NCBI GenBank assembly: GCA_963575745.1 | Contig: CAUYUJ010000695.1 | Coordinates: forward strand, 28,501 to 92,500 | Origin: Prorocentrum cordatum | Lineage: Eukaryota; Sar; Dinophyceae; Prorocentrales; Prorocentraceae | Reading direction: 5' to 3' | Length of the DNA stretch: 64,000 nucleotides | Part shown: positions 18,525 through 28,219 of the stretch, piece by piece | How the letters are laid out: each line of letters starts with the position of its first letter | Numbering within the stretch: the stretch's first letter is position 1 | The notes under the pieces: generated by a model | What the model was told of the DNA's origin: nothing | Seen by the model: the letters and a program-made list of their open reading frames with translations, nothing else | Databases searched by the model: none | Program-made: the position numbers and the translations under genes

Positions 18525-18720
18525 TTGTGTGTGTGTGCTTGTGTGTGCTTGTGTGTGCTTGTGTGTGTGTGTGTCTGTGTGTGTGTGGGTCTGTGTGTCT
18601 GTGTCTGTGTGTGTGTCTGTGTCTGTGTGTGTGTGTGGGTCTGTGTGTGTGTCTGTGTCTGTGTGTCTGTGTGTCTGTGTGTCTGTGTCTGTGTGTGTGT
18701 GTCTGTGTCTATTGTGTTTG
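18296..18720. repeat. (GT)n compound microsatellite
   Basis: GTGTGT with TTTGTG, GCTTGTG and TCTGTG interspersions. Confidence 0.95.
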
Positions 18721-18825
18721 AGGGGGAAGGCCCGGAGCGGTGGCGGCGTGCCAGGGACGCGGGCGGCCAGGAGCAGGCGCCTGGCCCCGGCCCTGCACGG
18801 AGCAGCGGGTAGCCTTGGCACAGCT

Positions 18826-19095
18826 GGCGCCTCCTCCTCCTCCCCCTCCTCCTCCTCCTCCTCCTCCTCCTCCTCCTCCTCCTCCTCCTCCTCCTCTCCT
18901 CCTCCTCCTCCTTCCTCCTCCTCCCCTCTCTCCTCCTCCTCCTCCTCCTCCTCCTCCTCCTCCTCCTCCTCCTCCTCCTCCTCCTCCTCCTCCCTCCTCC
19001 TCCTCCTCTCCTCCTCCTCCTCCTCCTCCTCCTCCTCCTCCTCCTCCTTCTCCTCCTCCTCCTCCTCCTCCTCCTCCTCGTCCTCCTCTCCTCGT
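18826..19095. repeat. (CTC)n microsatellite
   Basis: Long, nearly pure CTC/TCC tract. Confidence 0.95.
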
Positions 19096-19299
19096 CCTCT
19101 CTTCCTTGCTCCTGCGGGGCAACAGTCGGGGGGGAAGAGGCTCAGGGGGCGGATGCACCGACCCAAGCGTCCGCTCGTCGCCGACAGGGGCCCAACAGCC
19201 CGACGCGCCTCTAGGGGCGTGCGGATTCGCCATCGGGGGCCCACTGCCGGTCTCTCGGCGATGCATCGCCGATTTCAGATCGACGCGTCCTCGCATGAT

Positions 19300-19497
19300 A
19301 GGGAAACAAAAAGTGGCATAAACATAAAAACTCGGAGGTCCGCGCGGATTTCTCGGATCCGCGCTGGACCCCCTTGGCGGCGCCTCCGGCGCCGCTCCTG
19401 GCGCGCTCCGCGCGCCAGGGATGGGGGTCCAGCGCCGATCTGAGAAATCCGCGCGGACCTCCGAGTTTTTATGTTTATGTCATTTTTCGTTCCCCCA
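19300..19497. mobile_element. F7 hairpin element, best copy, flanked by 36-bp direct repeats
   Basis: TIRs of about 75 bp run from AGGGAAACAAAAAGTGGCAT inward to TCTCGGATCCGCGCTGGACC and their complements, ending TTTATGTCATTTTTCGTTCC. The centre TGGCGCGCTCCGCGCGCCAG is itself self-complementary. The direct repeats GCATCGCCGATTTCAGATCG... (19264-19299) and GCATCGCCGATGTCAGATCA... (19499-19534) flank it. No ORF. Confidence 0.8.
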
Positions 19498-19689
19498 GCA
19501 TCGCCGATGTCAGATCAACGCGTCCTCGCATGAGCCCGTTCCCCCGAACGGTCCCCCTCGTGTCCTCATGTTCTGGAGGGGGGCGGGAAGGGCACTTGTG
19601 AGCTTAGCTCGGTTTGGTGGCGGGGCGGCCCACAAGAAGACCCTTCGGGCAGCCTCGGGGGCCATCTTGGGGCAAAGGGCTTGAACTAT

Positions 19690-20105
19690 CGATTCGTGTT
19701 CTCCCTCCAGAGCCTCTCTTGGGCCCGTCTTAGGGCCCTATTTGGCTGTCTTGGTGGCCTCTTGGGTCGTCTTGGGGCCATCTTCGACCGTCTGGGGGCG
19801 CTATTGGGAGCCTCTTGGGCCGTCTTATGGCGATCTTGGGGGCATTGGGAGCCGTCTTGGATTGAGGAAGGCCAGAGAGGGCAAGAACATCAGACTCCTT
19901 CAAACAACTTAAGTATGAGCAATGGTTTGGGAGTTTGGGCCTGCTTGTGGGGCCTCTTGGAGTCCTCTTGGGGCATCTTGGGGGCTTCTTGGGCCGTCTA
20001 TCGACAATCTTGGCCGTCTTGGAGCGACCTTTGGGCGACTCGGGGCCATCTTGGACCGTCTTCAGGGCCTCTCGGGGTCCTCTTGGCCCGTCTTGGAGCC
20101 CTCTT
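19690..20105 (+). repeat. GGCCGTCTTGGGG-type short repeat
   Basis: Degenerate units of about 10-20 bp (TTGGGGGCCTCTTGGGCCGT and variants) fill the interval. Related tracts lie at 1190-1470 (minus) and 56935-57205. The open frames on both strands are repeat artefacts. Confidence 0.75.
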
Positions 20106-20336
20106 GTGTCGTGTCTGGAACAGCCACGCGACCGACCGCAGGAGTGCCCAAGAGCGCTCAGGAGATCTGCGTCGGTCCCGTAAAGAGTATCCACCACATC
20201 CAGCGCAGAGAACTCGATGAGGACACTCCGACTCGTGCCCCTGGGCGCGGTGGCGGATATCTGTGTCTGAAGGTTGCCCACCAGACTATCTGAGCTCGAA
20301 GGTTACACTCCCGTCCTGCAGTCAAGATGCTGGTAC

Positions 20337-20462
20337 AAGAGGAGGAGGAGGAGGAGGAGGAGGAGGAGGAGGAGGGAGGAGGAGGAGGAGGAGGAGGAGG
20401 AGGAGGAGGAGGGGGAGGAGGAGGAGGAGGAGGAGGAGGAGGGAGGAGGAGGAGGAGGAGGC
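20337..20462. repeat. (GGA)n microsatellite
   Basis: Nearly pure GGA/AGG. Confidence 0.95.
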
Positions 20463-20597
20463 CCACTCTGGGCTCAGGAGGGGCTCGGGTTTCCAGGCCG
20501 CTCCCCGGATCCGGGCCACGAGGACCTTGCGGGCGGCCCAGGTTCGACGTGGCTTGACGAGCCCCGTCGCGCTCCTTGTCCTCATCGAGGGAAAAGT

Positions 20598-20757
20598 CAG
20601 GAGGGGAAAAAACACACAGAAACAATTAATCGGCGATTCCCAGAAAATATGGGAAAATATGGGAAGTGGGGGGGAAGACAAAATCCCAGAAACTATGGGA
20701 AAATATGGGGGACATTTTCATTTGTGTGTATTTATTTGTGTGTCCTGGGGCCCCTTC
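20598..20757 (+). mobile_element. F8 introner-like repeat, full copy
   Basis: CAGGAGGGGAAAAAACACAC, GCGATTCCCAGAAAATATGG, GGGGAAGACAAAATCCCAG and TTTGTGTGTCCTGGGGCCCC. It is the cleanest copy with 11012-11170 and 47749-47907. Confidence 0.8.
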
Positions 20758-21498
20758 AACAAGGAACTCCCCACCCTCACAACATAGCGAAGACGTGGCC
20801 TCACTACGGTCCACGTTTTCGCATCAGGGATCGTGAGTCTGGGCGGTTTCGTGTGGTACACCTTAGGCGATGCTTTAGAAAACTTAAGTTTTCGGCCAGA
20901 GTCTCGATTATTCTTAACGTTTCAATGTAAATCCTAAGATTTTAATGGAAATGTTGGGTTTTTTATGCAAGTTCCGAGACTATGAATTTCTTAACCCATG
21001 ATTTCTTAAGCATTTCGCAGGGTGTACGTCTGCAGAGAGACCTCCAGGTCCCTAAAATGCTCTCGGCCCTCCTCTAACGCAGGTCCCCTCAGAAAGGGTC
21101 AGGGGTCCTTTTTTGGGGAATCGGATTCGGCGCTCCACGTGGACCTCCCCGTCGTCCCCGATCCGCGCCGGCGCTCCCTCTGGGCAAAAAGCGCCGGCCA
21201 GGGCGCTCCGGCGCCGCGACGCCGCGTTTTCGGGAGGGGCACCTGGCAGCTCTGGGAGGGGGGCGGGGTGGGCGGCTCGCGGCCTCCTGTCCCTCGCCGT
21301 TGTCGCAAGGGCTCCCCCGAGGGCGCGAAGTTATTCGCGCTTCGCGCTTCGCGGTCCTCGTTCCTTCTCCCCCTCCTCCTCGTCCTCCTATTCTCCCTTT
21401 GGGAGGGCGGCGCGAGAGCGCGAAGTTATTCGCGCTTCGCGCTTCGCGCAGCGCGAAGCGCGAAGTTGGGAGCCCTAGTTGTCGTCACTGTCCTCTCA
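20758..21498. other. No gene recognised
   Basis: Includes two GCGAAGTTATTCGCGCTTCGCGC-type segments near 21330 and 21420, the second with a self-complementary TTCGCGCAGCGCGAA. The leader near 21080 (AGGTCCCCTCAGAAAGGGTC) resembles the F7 leader. Confidence 0.4.
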
Positions 21499-21661
21499 CT
21501 ACCCACCAAACCACCCCCACCCAACCCGAAGGCTCCGATTTGCCCTCGATTTCCAGTGGGGGGGGGTCGGGGAACATCGAAAAAAAACACGTGTGGAACC
21601 CTTACCCCCCCCAACCCGAAATTCGGGTCTTCGGGTTGGGTTGGGGTGGTCTGGTAGGTAG
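21499..21661. mobile_element. F3 inverted-repeat element, copy 2
   Basis: CTACCCACCAAACCACCCCC left and GGGGTGGTCTGGTAGGTAG right. The interior has GGGAACATCGAAAAAAAACA. Same structure as 290-455. Confidence 0.8.
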
Positions 21662-21755
21662 TCATCCTCCCCCCCGCCCCTGGTCCCCATGGCCCCCAGG
21701 CCCCTGCCATCTCGTCGCTGCCACTCCCCCCCCTGGCTGTTCGGCCGGCTAAGGG

Positions 21756-21917
21756 TATAAGTCGGGCGTGTCCCTCTACGGGGGGAGTCTTGAAAAATAG
21801 TATGTAAAAATAGTCTGGGGACGATTTGTCTCTCATATTTTCGAACATTTGGGGGATACTTGCTGACTTTTTCAAACTTTTCGTTCAAAGTCCGCCTGTC
21901 GGAGGACACGCCTGATT
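21756..21917. mobile_element. F1 MITE with 8-bp flanking repeat
   Basis: TATAAGTCGGGCGTGTCCCT left and GGAGGACACGCCTGA right. GGCTAAGG occurs directly before the left end (about 21746) and after the right end (21918). Confidence 0.75.
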
Positions 21918-22124
21918 TCAGGCTAAGGCCTCCTGCAGTGGACCCACTGGCGGGAGGTCGGCAGAGGCAGTTTTCCGAGGGGCCGCGAGCAGTCTGGTGG
22001 CGACTTCCCGTAGTTCCAGGTCCACTTATACGGGAGGTCGCCAGGGGCCTCCGGAGCCTGGTGCTGGGAGCCAAGGCTGGCCCCCGCCCCCCGCCTTCTC
22101 CTGCCGCCCCCTCGTCCTTGCCTC

Positions 22125-22301
22125 TTAAGTCGGGCATGTCTGAAGGAACATGTTCGAACTAGCCACAAGAATAGTATGGGGACGATTGTTCGGCTATTAA
22201 ACTTTTTTTAACCCAAAAAAAAACGAAAGAAAGAAACAAAAACAGTCAAAAAACAAAAGTCGTCCAAGCTCCGCCTTTAGGAGGACACATGCCCGACCTA
22301 A
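22125..22301. mobile_element. F1 MITE with near 10-bp target duplication
   Basis: TTAAGTCGGGCATGTCTG left and GGACACATGCCCGACCTAA right. TCCTTGCCTC precedes it (22115-22124) and TCCTTGCCCC follows (22302-22311). AT-rich interior with an A-rich run. Confidence 0.8.
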
Positions 22302-22472
22302 TCCTTGCCCCCCTCGTCCCCAGACGTCCTGGCGCTCGGAGTCTTGTTCAAGGCGTGTGCCCACGGGCCTCTCGACCCCCCTCCAAAAGCGCCCCCTCTG
22401 TGATTCCCCGAGCTGCTTTCTGACGGCCCTGGCGCCCAAGAGCGGCTCCCGTGAGGCCGAAGACACCTGGCG

Positions 22473-22702
22473 CCAACATCGCAGAGCGGATTTCGTTTGG
22501 AAAACGATCGGATGGGCCCAGAGTGTCCTGGAGAATTATGTTCTGGATTTCGAGGTGAATTTCGTGCGGATCTTTTTGTCCAGGAATGAAGACTAGAACA
22601 AAATCCACGCGAAATTCATGCCGCTTTTCACTCGCCTTTTCGGGCTTTTGCGCTGACAGAAATCCACGCAAAAATCCGCTGCAGCACGTCTGCAAGGTCG
22701 GG
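22473..22702 (+). repeat. Dispersed repeat, copy 1
   Basis: AACATCGCAGAGCGGATTTC, GAGTGTCCTGGAGAATT, GAGGTGAATTTCGTGCGG and CCGCTGCAGCACGTCTGCAA are shared in order with 26828-27060. No long frame is conserved between the copies. Confidence 0.75.
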
Positions 22703-23269
22703 GCAGTGAGAAGATGGCGAAGTTGTTTGTCCTGACCGGCGTTCGAGGTCTGGGTCCCTGTCCCTGCCGCCCTGAGAAGGGGGGCTCAATTGCACACGAC
22801 GTCGTCTGGTCGGCCACGGAGCCACCCACTTGTCGCTGCATCTTCGTGGTGCCTCGCCTGTTCCCCAAATTGGTGTCTCTTCTTGTGCCCGACGCGGGCT
22901 CGATGCGTACTCGACGCGGATTTGGCGGGGACTCGACGCGGAACCGACACGGATCCGACACGGATCCGACGAGTCCAGCATGGATCCGACACGGATCCGA
23001 CGCGGACAGGGCCGCGACGAGAGAGACGAGGTCCCCCGAGGATGCAGCATAACCCGCTGTGGCGAAGGACTGCAGTGCGCAAACGCTGCAGCATCCCAGT
23101 GCCTGGGAAGCTGGGGCGTCTATACACCGAGCTCGTGGTGTCAGAGTGAGGGGGGCGGACGGTCTACGCAGCCCTGGGGTGCGTGGGTGAAGTGGGATTC
23201 AGTAGCCCACATTCTGCTTGTTGATCCCGCCTCCGCCGCCCAGTGTGTGTTGTTCCTATTGACGTGTCC
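22703..23269. other. No gene recognised; short CGACACGGATCCGAC tandem at 22920-23010
   Basis: The GGATCCGACACGGATCC-type 11-12 bp repeat is the only structure I see. Confidence 0.5.
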
Positions 23270-25810
23270 CGCCCAGGGCTCGCACCTTGCCTCTCCCTGG
23301 GGAAAATCTTGGGCCTCCAGAGTATGCTGTTGGCCCCCAGTTTACAGCAACAGTGGTTCCCGCCTGGCACTTCCTCACAATTCATCGAGAAATTGAGCTT
23401 TTGCTAGAGAGGCACTTGCAATTAACACAGGAATCGCGCTCTTGTCGGAGACTGTCTTGCAGCTTATTCGCGAATCGCTTTCCCAGCGCTCCAGAATCGT
23501 GCTCTCGCTCGGGATGTTTCCAATAATTGCTCCAGAACTGAGCTATCGCCCAAAACTCCCTTGCTAGCTCTTCTTGCCAGTCCCTCTTGCAAATCCTTCT
23601 CGTCCTCTACCTTCTCCCTCCCTCCCTCTTGCCCGCTTCCCTCATCCCATCCTCCACTCCTTCCCTTCTGGCTCTCCCTTTTCCTTCTTTCTCTTCGTCC
23701 TGTTTTAGGGACTGCGCCGATTCCACGTGGCAGGGAAGGAAGAGATACCCCCCAATGGGGTTACGGTCAAAGACAAAGCGACGGGTGTTGATGGGTTTAG
23801 AGATCTTTGTTTCAGGACACGCGGGCATATGAGAGAGATCAGTCTCACAATGATGCTGAATTCGACTGTCTGAAGACTACTAATGCCCACATTGCTTTTC
23901 AATTGAAGTGTCCCTCTGGGGGCTCACACCCCGTTTTTTTTACAAGGGAGAGTCTTAGGTCTTTAAATTAGGTGCTTGGCCCCCGAACGACAACAACGGC
24001 TCCCGCCTGATGTTTCCACCATGCACTGAAGAATCGCGCTCTCGCTTGGGAGCCTTCTTTGCAGTTTGCCCAGGAATCGCGCTCTCGCGTAGGTTCTCCT
24101 CGCAGTGTATCCAGACGCCGCGCCCTCGGCACTCAGCAGTCGCGCTCTCGCCGTGTACCTCCTCACACTTCTTTGGACGTCGCGCCATCGTCCGAGCCCT
24201 CCTCGCCTGTCGTGCAGGCCCGACGCTCTTCGGCGACCCGCCCGCCCCTGGCCCCGGCCGCCTAGGCCCGCCCGCTAGGGTCCGCCCGCGAGGGTCCGCC
24301 CGCCGGGCCCGCCCGTCAGGCTCTGCCGCTTGTTTTTCGGGGGGTGGCAAAGAGGGGGGTGATGACTGGGAGGGGGGGGGATATCATGGCGCGGGCCATG
24401 GTATCTCTCATGGCGCCCTTCTCATTTCGTTACGTCCCTGGCCCCCACGCTGGGCCGCGCACATGCCGCCGGTCATGATTTGCACTCCCCCCTCTTGGGC
24501 ACCCCCCTCTTGGCCGCTCCTTGCTCCCTCGTGCTAATTTCGGGGGTGGACAGACCTGCCCTGGCACGTCGATTCAGGAATTGGCCGTTTCTCGGTTCGC
24601 GGGAGGGCCTGGCAGTCGTTTTTGCGAGTCCAGAGCCGTCGGTTTCGGTCCCAGGCCGTTTTCACTAAGGGGAGGTTTACTAAAGGGAGGTTTGTCCACC
24701 GCCGATGCTTGTTTTCTCGCTCCTTACTCCCTCCTGCTAATTCGGAAACCGGAACGTATACATTACCAGTAGCGGGCTGTTTCTTGAATCCCAGTACTTT
24801 TTTTGAGGGTCGGGGACGACGCTGGGGTGGTGTGGTGTATACTCTTTTGTCCCCGGTGTCCCGGGAAAGCAGCGAAAACTGTATACACCAGGATCCCGTA
24901 TACACCAGAATCCGCGTTCCCGTGCGAATTTCAGCGCAGGGGCGGGAAAAAAAACGTCGGTGTATAGAGCTCGTTTCCCTACTAGTGTCTCTCGCGGTCC
25001 ATCCTTCTCCCTCCCCCTTGGCCCTTCCCTCCTCCTTTCCTTCCCGCACTAGATTTCTCGTCGCTAGTTGTTGTTGTTGCTCCTGTCTCTCTCCTCTTTC
25101 TGTTTTGGGGGCTGCGCCAACCTACCCGTGGCAGGTCAGGACGATGTACCCCCAAGGGGGGTATGGTCGACGACGAAGAGGGCGGGCATCGAGGGTTTGG
25201 GATGTCCATGTCCATTGACACGCGAGCAAATGACAGCGAGCAGTCTTGATGTTACTGTTGCTTGTTGTTGAACTTTGATTTCAGAAGGAACACTGTGGCT
25301 GATTTCCCCCCCTTCGGTGCCCACCCGATTCTTACTCGTTGAAGTGCTCCTTCTCGGGGCTTGCACCTTGTTCTCTGCAAGGGGAAGTCTTGCGCCTCAG
25401 ACCGGGCTGCTGGGCCCCCGAATCACAACACCCACGGCTCCCGAGCGTGAAGTCCTCGCAGCTGCTTGCGTGTTGAGGCCGCGCTCTCGCGCGGCACTTC
25501 CTCACCGTGTGTCCAGGACTCGCGCTCTCTCCCGTGGGCTCTCCCCTAAGCGTATGGATACGCCGCGCCCTCGACACTCAGGAATCACACCCTCGCTCCT
25601 GACTTCCTCCCGACGTGCTTGGGGATCGCTCTATCGTTCGAGGCCTCGCCGCGATTCAGGCAGGGCTGACGCTCCAGCGGCCTGGCCGTCTGGGCCCGCG
25701 CGCCCGACCCGCTCGTTAGGGCCCGCCCGTCCGACTCGCGCGTCTGGTCTTGCCGCTGGTTTGCTCGCTCCGACCCTCCGTCCTGCTCGTTAATTCCTAT
25801 CGGGCTTCAT
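23270..25810 (+). repeat. Three related long segments with a shared order of blocks
   Basis: Block a (GCTCGCACCTTGC...CTTGGGCCTCC...CCCCCAG...AACA..GGTTCCCGCCTG) occurs near 23280-23370, 23920-24010 and 25357-25450. Block b (AATCGCGCTCTCGC...) follows each. Block c (GGCAGGTCAGGACGATGTACCCCC-like, then ACGAAGAGGGCGGGCATCGA) occurs near 23725, 25115 and 26075. No conserved ORF. This is an old segmental or tandem amplification. Confidence 0.6.
24344..24535 (+). repeat. F10 dispersed repeat, copy 2
   Basis: GGCAAAGAGGGGGGTGATGA to GGCACCCCCCTCTTGGCCGC. Matches 7187-7385 and 37247-37440. Confidence 0.7.
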
Positions 25811-26417
25811 CCTGCTCCCTCACCCTTGTCCCTTCCCTCCTCCGCACTCTCTTCCTGTTTTAGGGGCTGCACCAACTGCTACACGGGGCAGGCGAGATAG
25901 ATACAGTCAAGACGCTGAAATCAGGACCGCGTTGGGTCCGGGAGGGGCTCGCTGTTCATTCGGTCCTTCTGTGGTTGTTCTTGCAGCCCTCCTCGTGCGC
26001 CCAGGCTGTTTTGGAGCCAAAACAGAAATGTGCTTCGTTCCTTAATTAGCGCTCCTTATTGCAACAGCTTGGTTGTATACCTCAAAGGGGGGTGCGATCG
26101 AAGACGAAGAGGGCGGGTATCGAGGGTTCGGGATCTACGGGTTGGTTGACACGCGAGCAGATGTGAGCGAGCAGGCTTAAAATAATTGTTGTTGATGCTG
26201 GTGTCTTCGTCCCCACCCACCCCCCCGCGACCCACCCGCGACCCATCCCGCGACCCACCCGCGACCCAGCCCGCGGCCCACCCCGCGACCAACCCCGCGA
26301 CCCGCCCCGCGAGCGACCCATCCGCGACCCACCCGCGACCCACCCCACGCCCGCCCCTGTATCCGCAATTGCAGGGTGCCGCGTATCTATGTCTCCCAGA
26401 TGCAGTCCGCGCAGGTG
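25811..26417. repeat. CGACCCACCCG tandem and third block-c copy
   Basis: 26215-26350 is a degenerate CGCGACCCAC/CCCGCGACC repeat of about 10 bp. 25895-25950 has one CAGTCAAGACGCTGAAATC unit as at 4106. 26070-26180 is block c. Confidence 0.6.
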
Positions 26418-26576
26418 GTGTCGGAGGATCGCGCCGCATCGCCGATGCATTGGCGATGCGGCTCGGTGTGGAGTCCGATTTTCTCCACGGCAACGTCGCC
26501 GATGCATCGCCGGCATCGCACACGCATTGTCGATGCATCGGTGATGCATCGACGATGCGGCGCGATCCTCCGACAC
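26418..26576. mobile_element. F6 foldback element, copy 2
   Basis: GTGTCGGAGGATCGCGCCGC left and GCGGCGCGATCCTCCGACAC right are perfect inverted repeats continuing into CATCGCCGATGCAT / GATGCATCGACGATG. 159 bp with no ORF. Confidence 0.85.
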
Positions 26577-26827
26577 CATCTCCTCCGACCCCATCTAGGG
26601 GGCCTCCACCAGATACTTGGAGGCTTCCCACGCCCCATCCCCCGTCCCCTCCGGGCTGCATCTTCCCCCCTCGTCCCCGCCGCGCCCCGCCCAGCCGCGC
26701 GCCTGCGTCCCGCCCGGCCGCCACCGCGGCCCGGATGCCGCCCGACGCCGTTGAGCTGCTTTGCACCACCGGGGCTTCGCAGGGGCTGACGGCGCCGGCA
26801 CCTGCGCCCACCGCCTCCTCGTGTCAT

Positions 26828-27060
26828 GGCGCGAACATCGCAGAGCGGATTTCGTCCGGAAAACGATAGGCTGGGCCTGGAGTGTCCTGGAGAATTCCCG
26901 TCCAGACTTCGAGGTGAATTTCGTGCGGGTTTTTTTGGCCAGGAATGAAGATCAAGAAGAGTCCACGCGAAATTCACTTCGTTTTTCGCTCGCCGTTTCG
27001 GGCAAAAATCGACGCAGAAATCCACGTAGAAATCCGCTGCAGCACGTCTGCAAGGCCGGT
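26828..27060 (+). repeat. Dispersed repeat, copy 2
   Basis: Same block order as 22473-22702 with scattered differences. Confidence 0.75.
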
Positions 27061-27150
27061 GCAATGACTCTTGTTCTCATCGCGGCTTCGCGCGCAAGAA
27101 GGTTCGGATTCGCTATCGGGGACACACCGCCGATCAGGGTCAGCGCTAAC

Positions 27151-27318
27151 ATTAGGTCGGGCATGTCCCTCTCTCTACAGGAGGAATATCCAAAAATAGT
27201 ACAAAAAATTGTCTGGGGATGATTTGTTTTATATTTCTTGGGCTGTTTTTGCATATTTTCTGAGTGTTGCAAGTTGTTCGCCAAGATCGGCCTGTAGGGG
27301 GACAGGCCCGCCCGAACG
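27151..27318. mobile_element. F1 MITE in duplicated segment, copy a
   Basis: ATTAGGTCGGGCATGTCCCT left, a CTCT expansion, and a decayed right end GGGGGACAGGCCCGCCCGAA. CGCTAAC flanks both sides. Confidence 0.75.
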
Positions 27319-27384
27319 CTAACGGAGGTTAGCCAATCCCCTCTGGCTGAATCACCCTGTTCCGCCATGCGCTGACCCTGGTTT

Positions 27385-27487
27385 GGGAGCATTGAAAAAA
27401 AGACATGGAGCCCGTACCCCCCCAACCCGAAATTCGGGTCGAATTCGGGTCTTCGGGTTGGGCTGGGCTGGAGTGGTCTGGTAGAGA
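27385..27487. mobile_element. F3 element, right half only
   Basis: AGCATTGAAAAAAAGACATG to CTTCGGGTTGGGCTGGGCTG and GTGGTCTGGTAGAGAATC. The left half is missing. Confidence 0.6.
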
Positions 27488-27615
27488 ATCAGCAGGGGCT
27501 GACGGCGCCGACACCTGCGCCCACCGCCTCCTCTTGTTCTCGTCGCGGCTTCGCGCGCAAGAGTGTTCGGAGTCGCTATCGGGGACACACCGCCGATCGG
27601 GGTCAGCGCCAACGG

Positions 27616-27772
27616 CAAGTCGGGCATGTCTCTCTACAGGAGGAATATTCAAAAATAGTATCAAAAATAGTCTGGGGACGTTTTTTCTATCATTTGTTTT
27701 GCCATGTGGCGTATTTTCCCCGTATATTTTTTCGTCCAAAATCCGCCTGCAGGGGGACATGCCCGACCTAAC
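27616..27772. mobile_element. F1 MITE in duplicated segment, copy b
   Basis: CAAGTCGGGCATGTCTCTCT / GGGGGACATGCCCGACCTAA termini. CGCCAACGG before and CGCTAACGG after form a near-perfect target duplication. Confidence 0.85.
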
Positions 27773-27898
27773 GCTAACGGAGGTCAGCCACTCCCCTCTG
27801 GCTGAGTCACCCTGTTCCGCCCTCCGCTGACCCTGGTTCAGGAGCTACTGCCGACGGCTGGCCGGCCTTCGCGACAGGTCCCCGGCCGACCCAGAGTG

Positions 27899-28098
27899 TG
27901 CAATAGTCATTCTGTTTATCTGATCATGCTGGTCCCTGCTATTGCTGTTGCATGCTCTCACCCCTCTGCCCGTAAACATATTGGCTGAGGGGGCCCCCTT
28001 TTGCCTACGCTACCAGCTAGCATAACTTATCATTTGCAGCGAGAAGGTCTTGGAATAAAAGATTCACGCATCTTATCAGCGCCTGCGTGTGCGTTGCA
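27899..28098 (+). repeat. 5' LTR (200 bp)
   Basis: TGCAATAGTC...GTGCGTTGCA. AATAAA at 28054-28059 is a candidate polyadenylation signal. It differs from the 3' LTR at three sites. Confidence 0.95.
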
Positions 28099-28099
28099 T

Positions 28100-28112
28100 T
28101 GGCAGCGGAGCG
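28100..28112 (+). promoter_or_regulatory. Primer-binding site
   Basis: TGGCAGCGGAGCG starts two bases after the LTR. Its complement ends CCA and would give an acceptor strand ending CUCCGCU, consistent with an initiator-like tRNA (A1:U72), though the discriminator would be G. The tRNA is not in the window. Confidence 0.6.
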
Positions 28113-28219
28113 TGTATTCCGAGCTCCCTCGCAGGGAGAACCCTTTCGGCATCAGACAGTTTCTTCCCGGACACTCCCGTGCAGTCGGACAGATCACGAC
28201 GGATATTACATCTCGCACG

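Larger units (their letters stand above)
27066..27845 (+). repeat. Direct duplication (about 27066-27384 and 27530-27845)
   Basis: Both copies carry GGCTTCGCGCGCAAGA, TATCGGGGACACACCGCCGA, an F1 MITE, then CGCTAACGGAGGT.AGCCA and CCCTCTGGCTGA.TCACCCTG. The F1 copies sit at the same site, so the MITE was inserted before the duplication. Confidence 0.8.

Noticed and set aside
18270-19443. Long Glu/Gly/Thr-His and Ser/Cys/Val frames on both strands
   Set aside because: Explained by the (GT)n and (CTC)n tracts.
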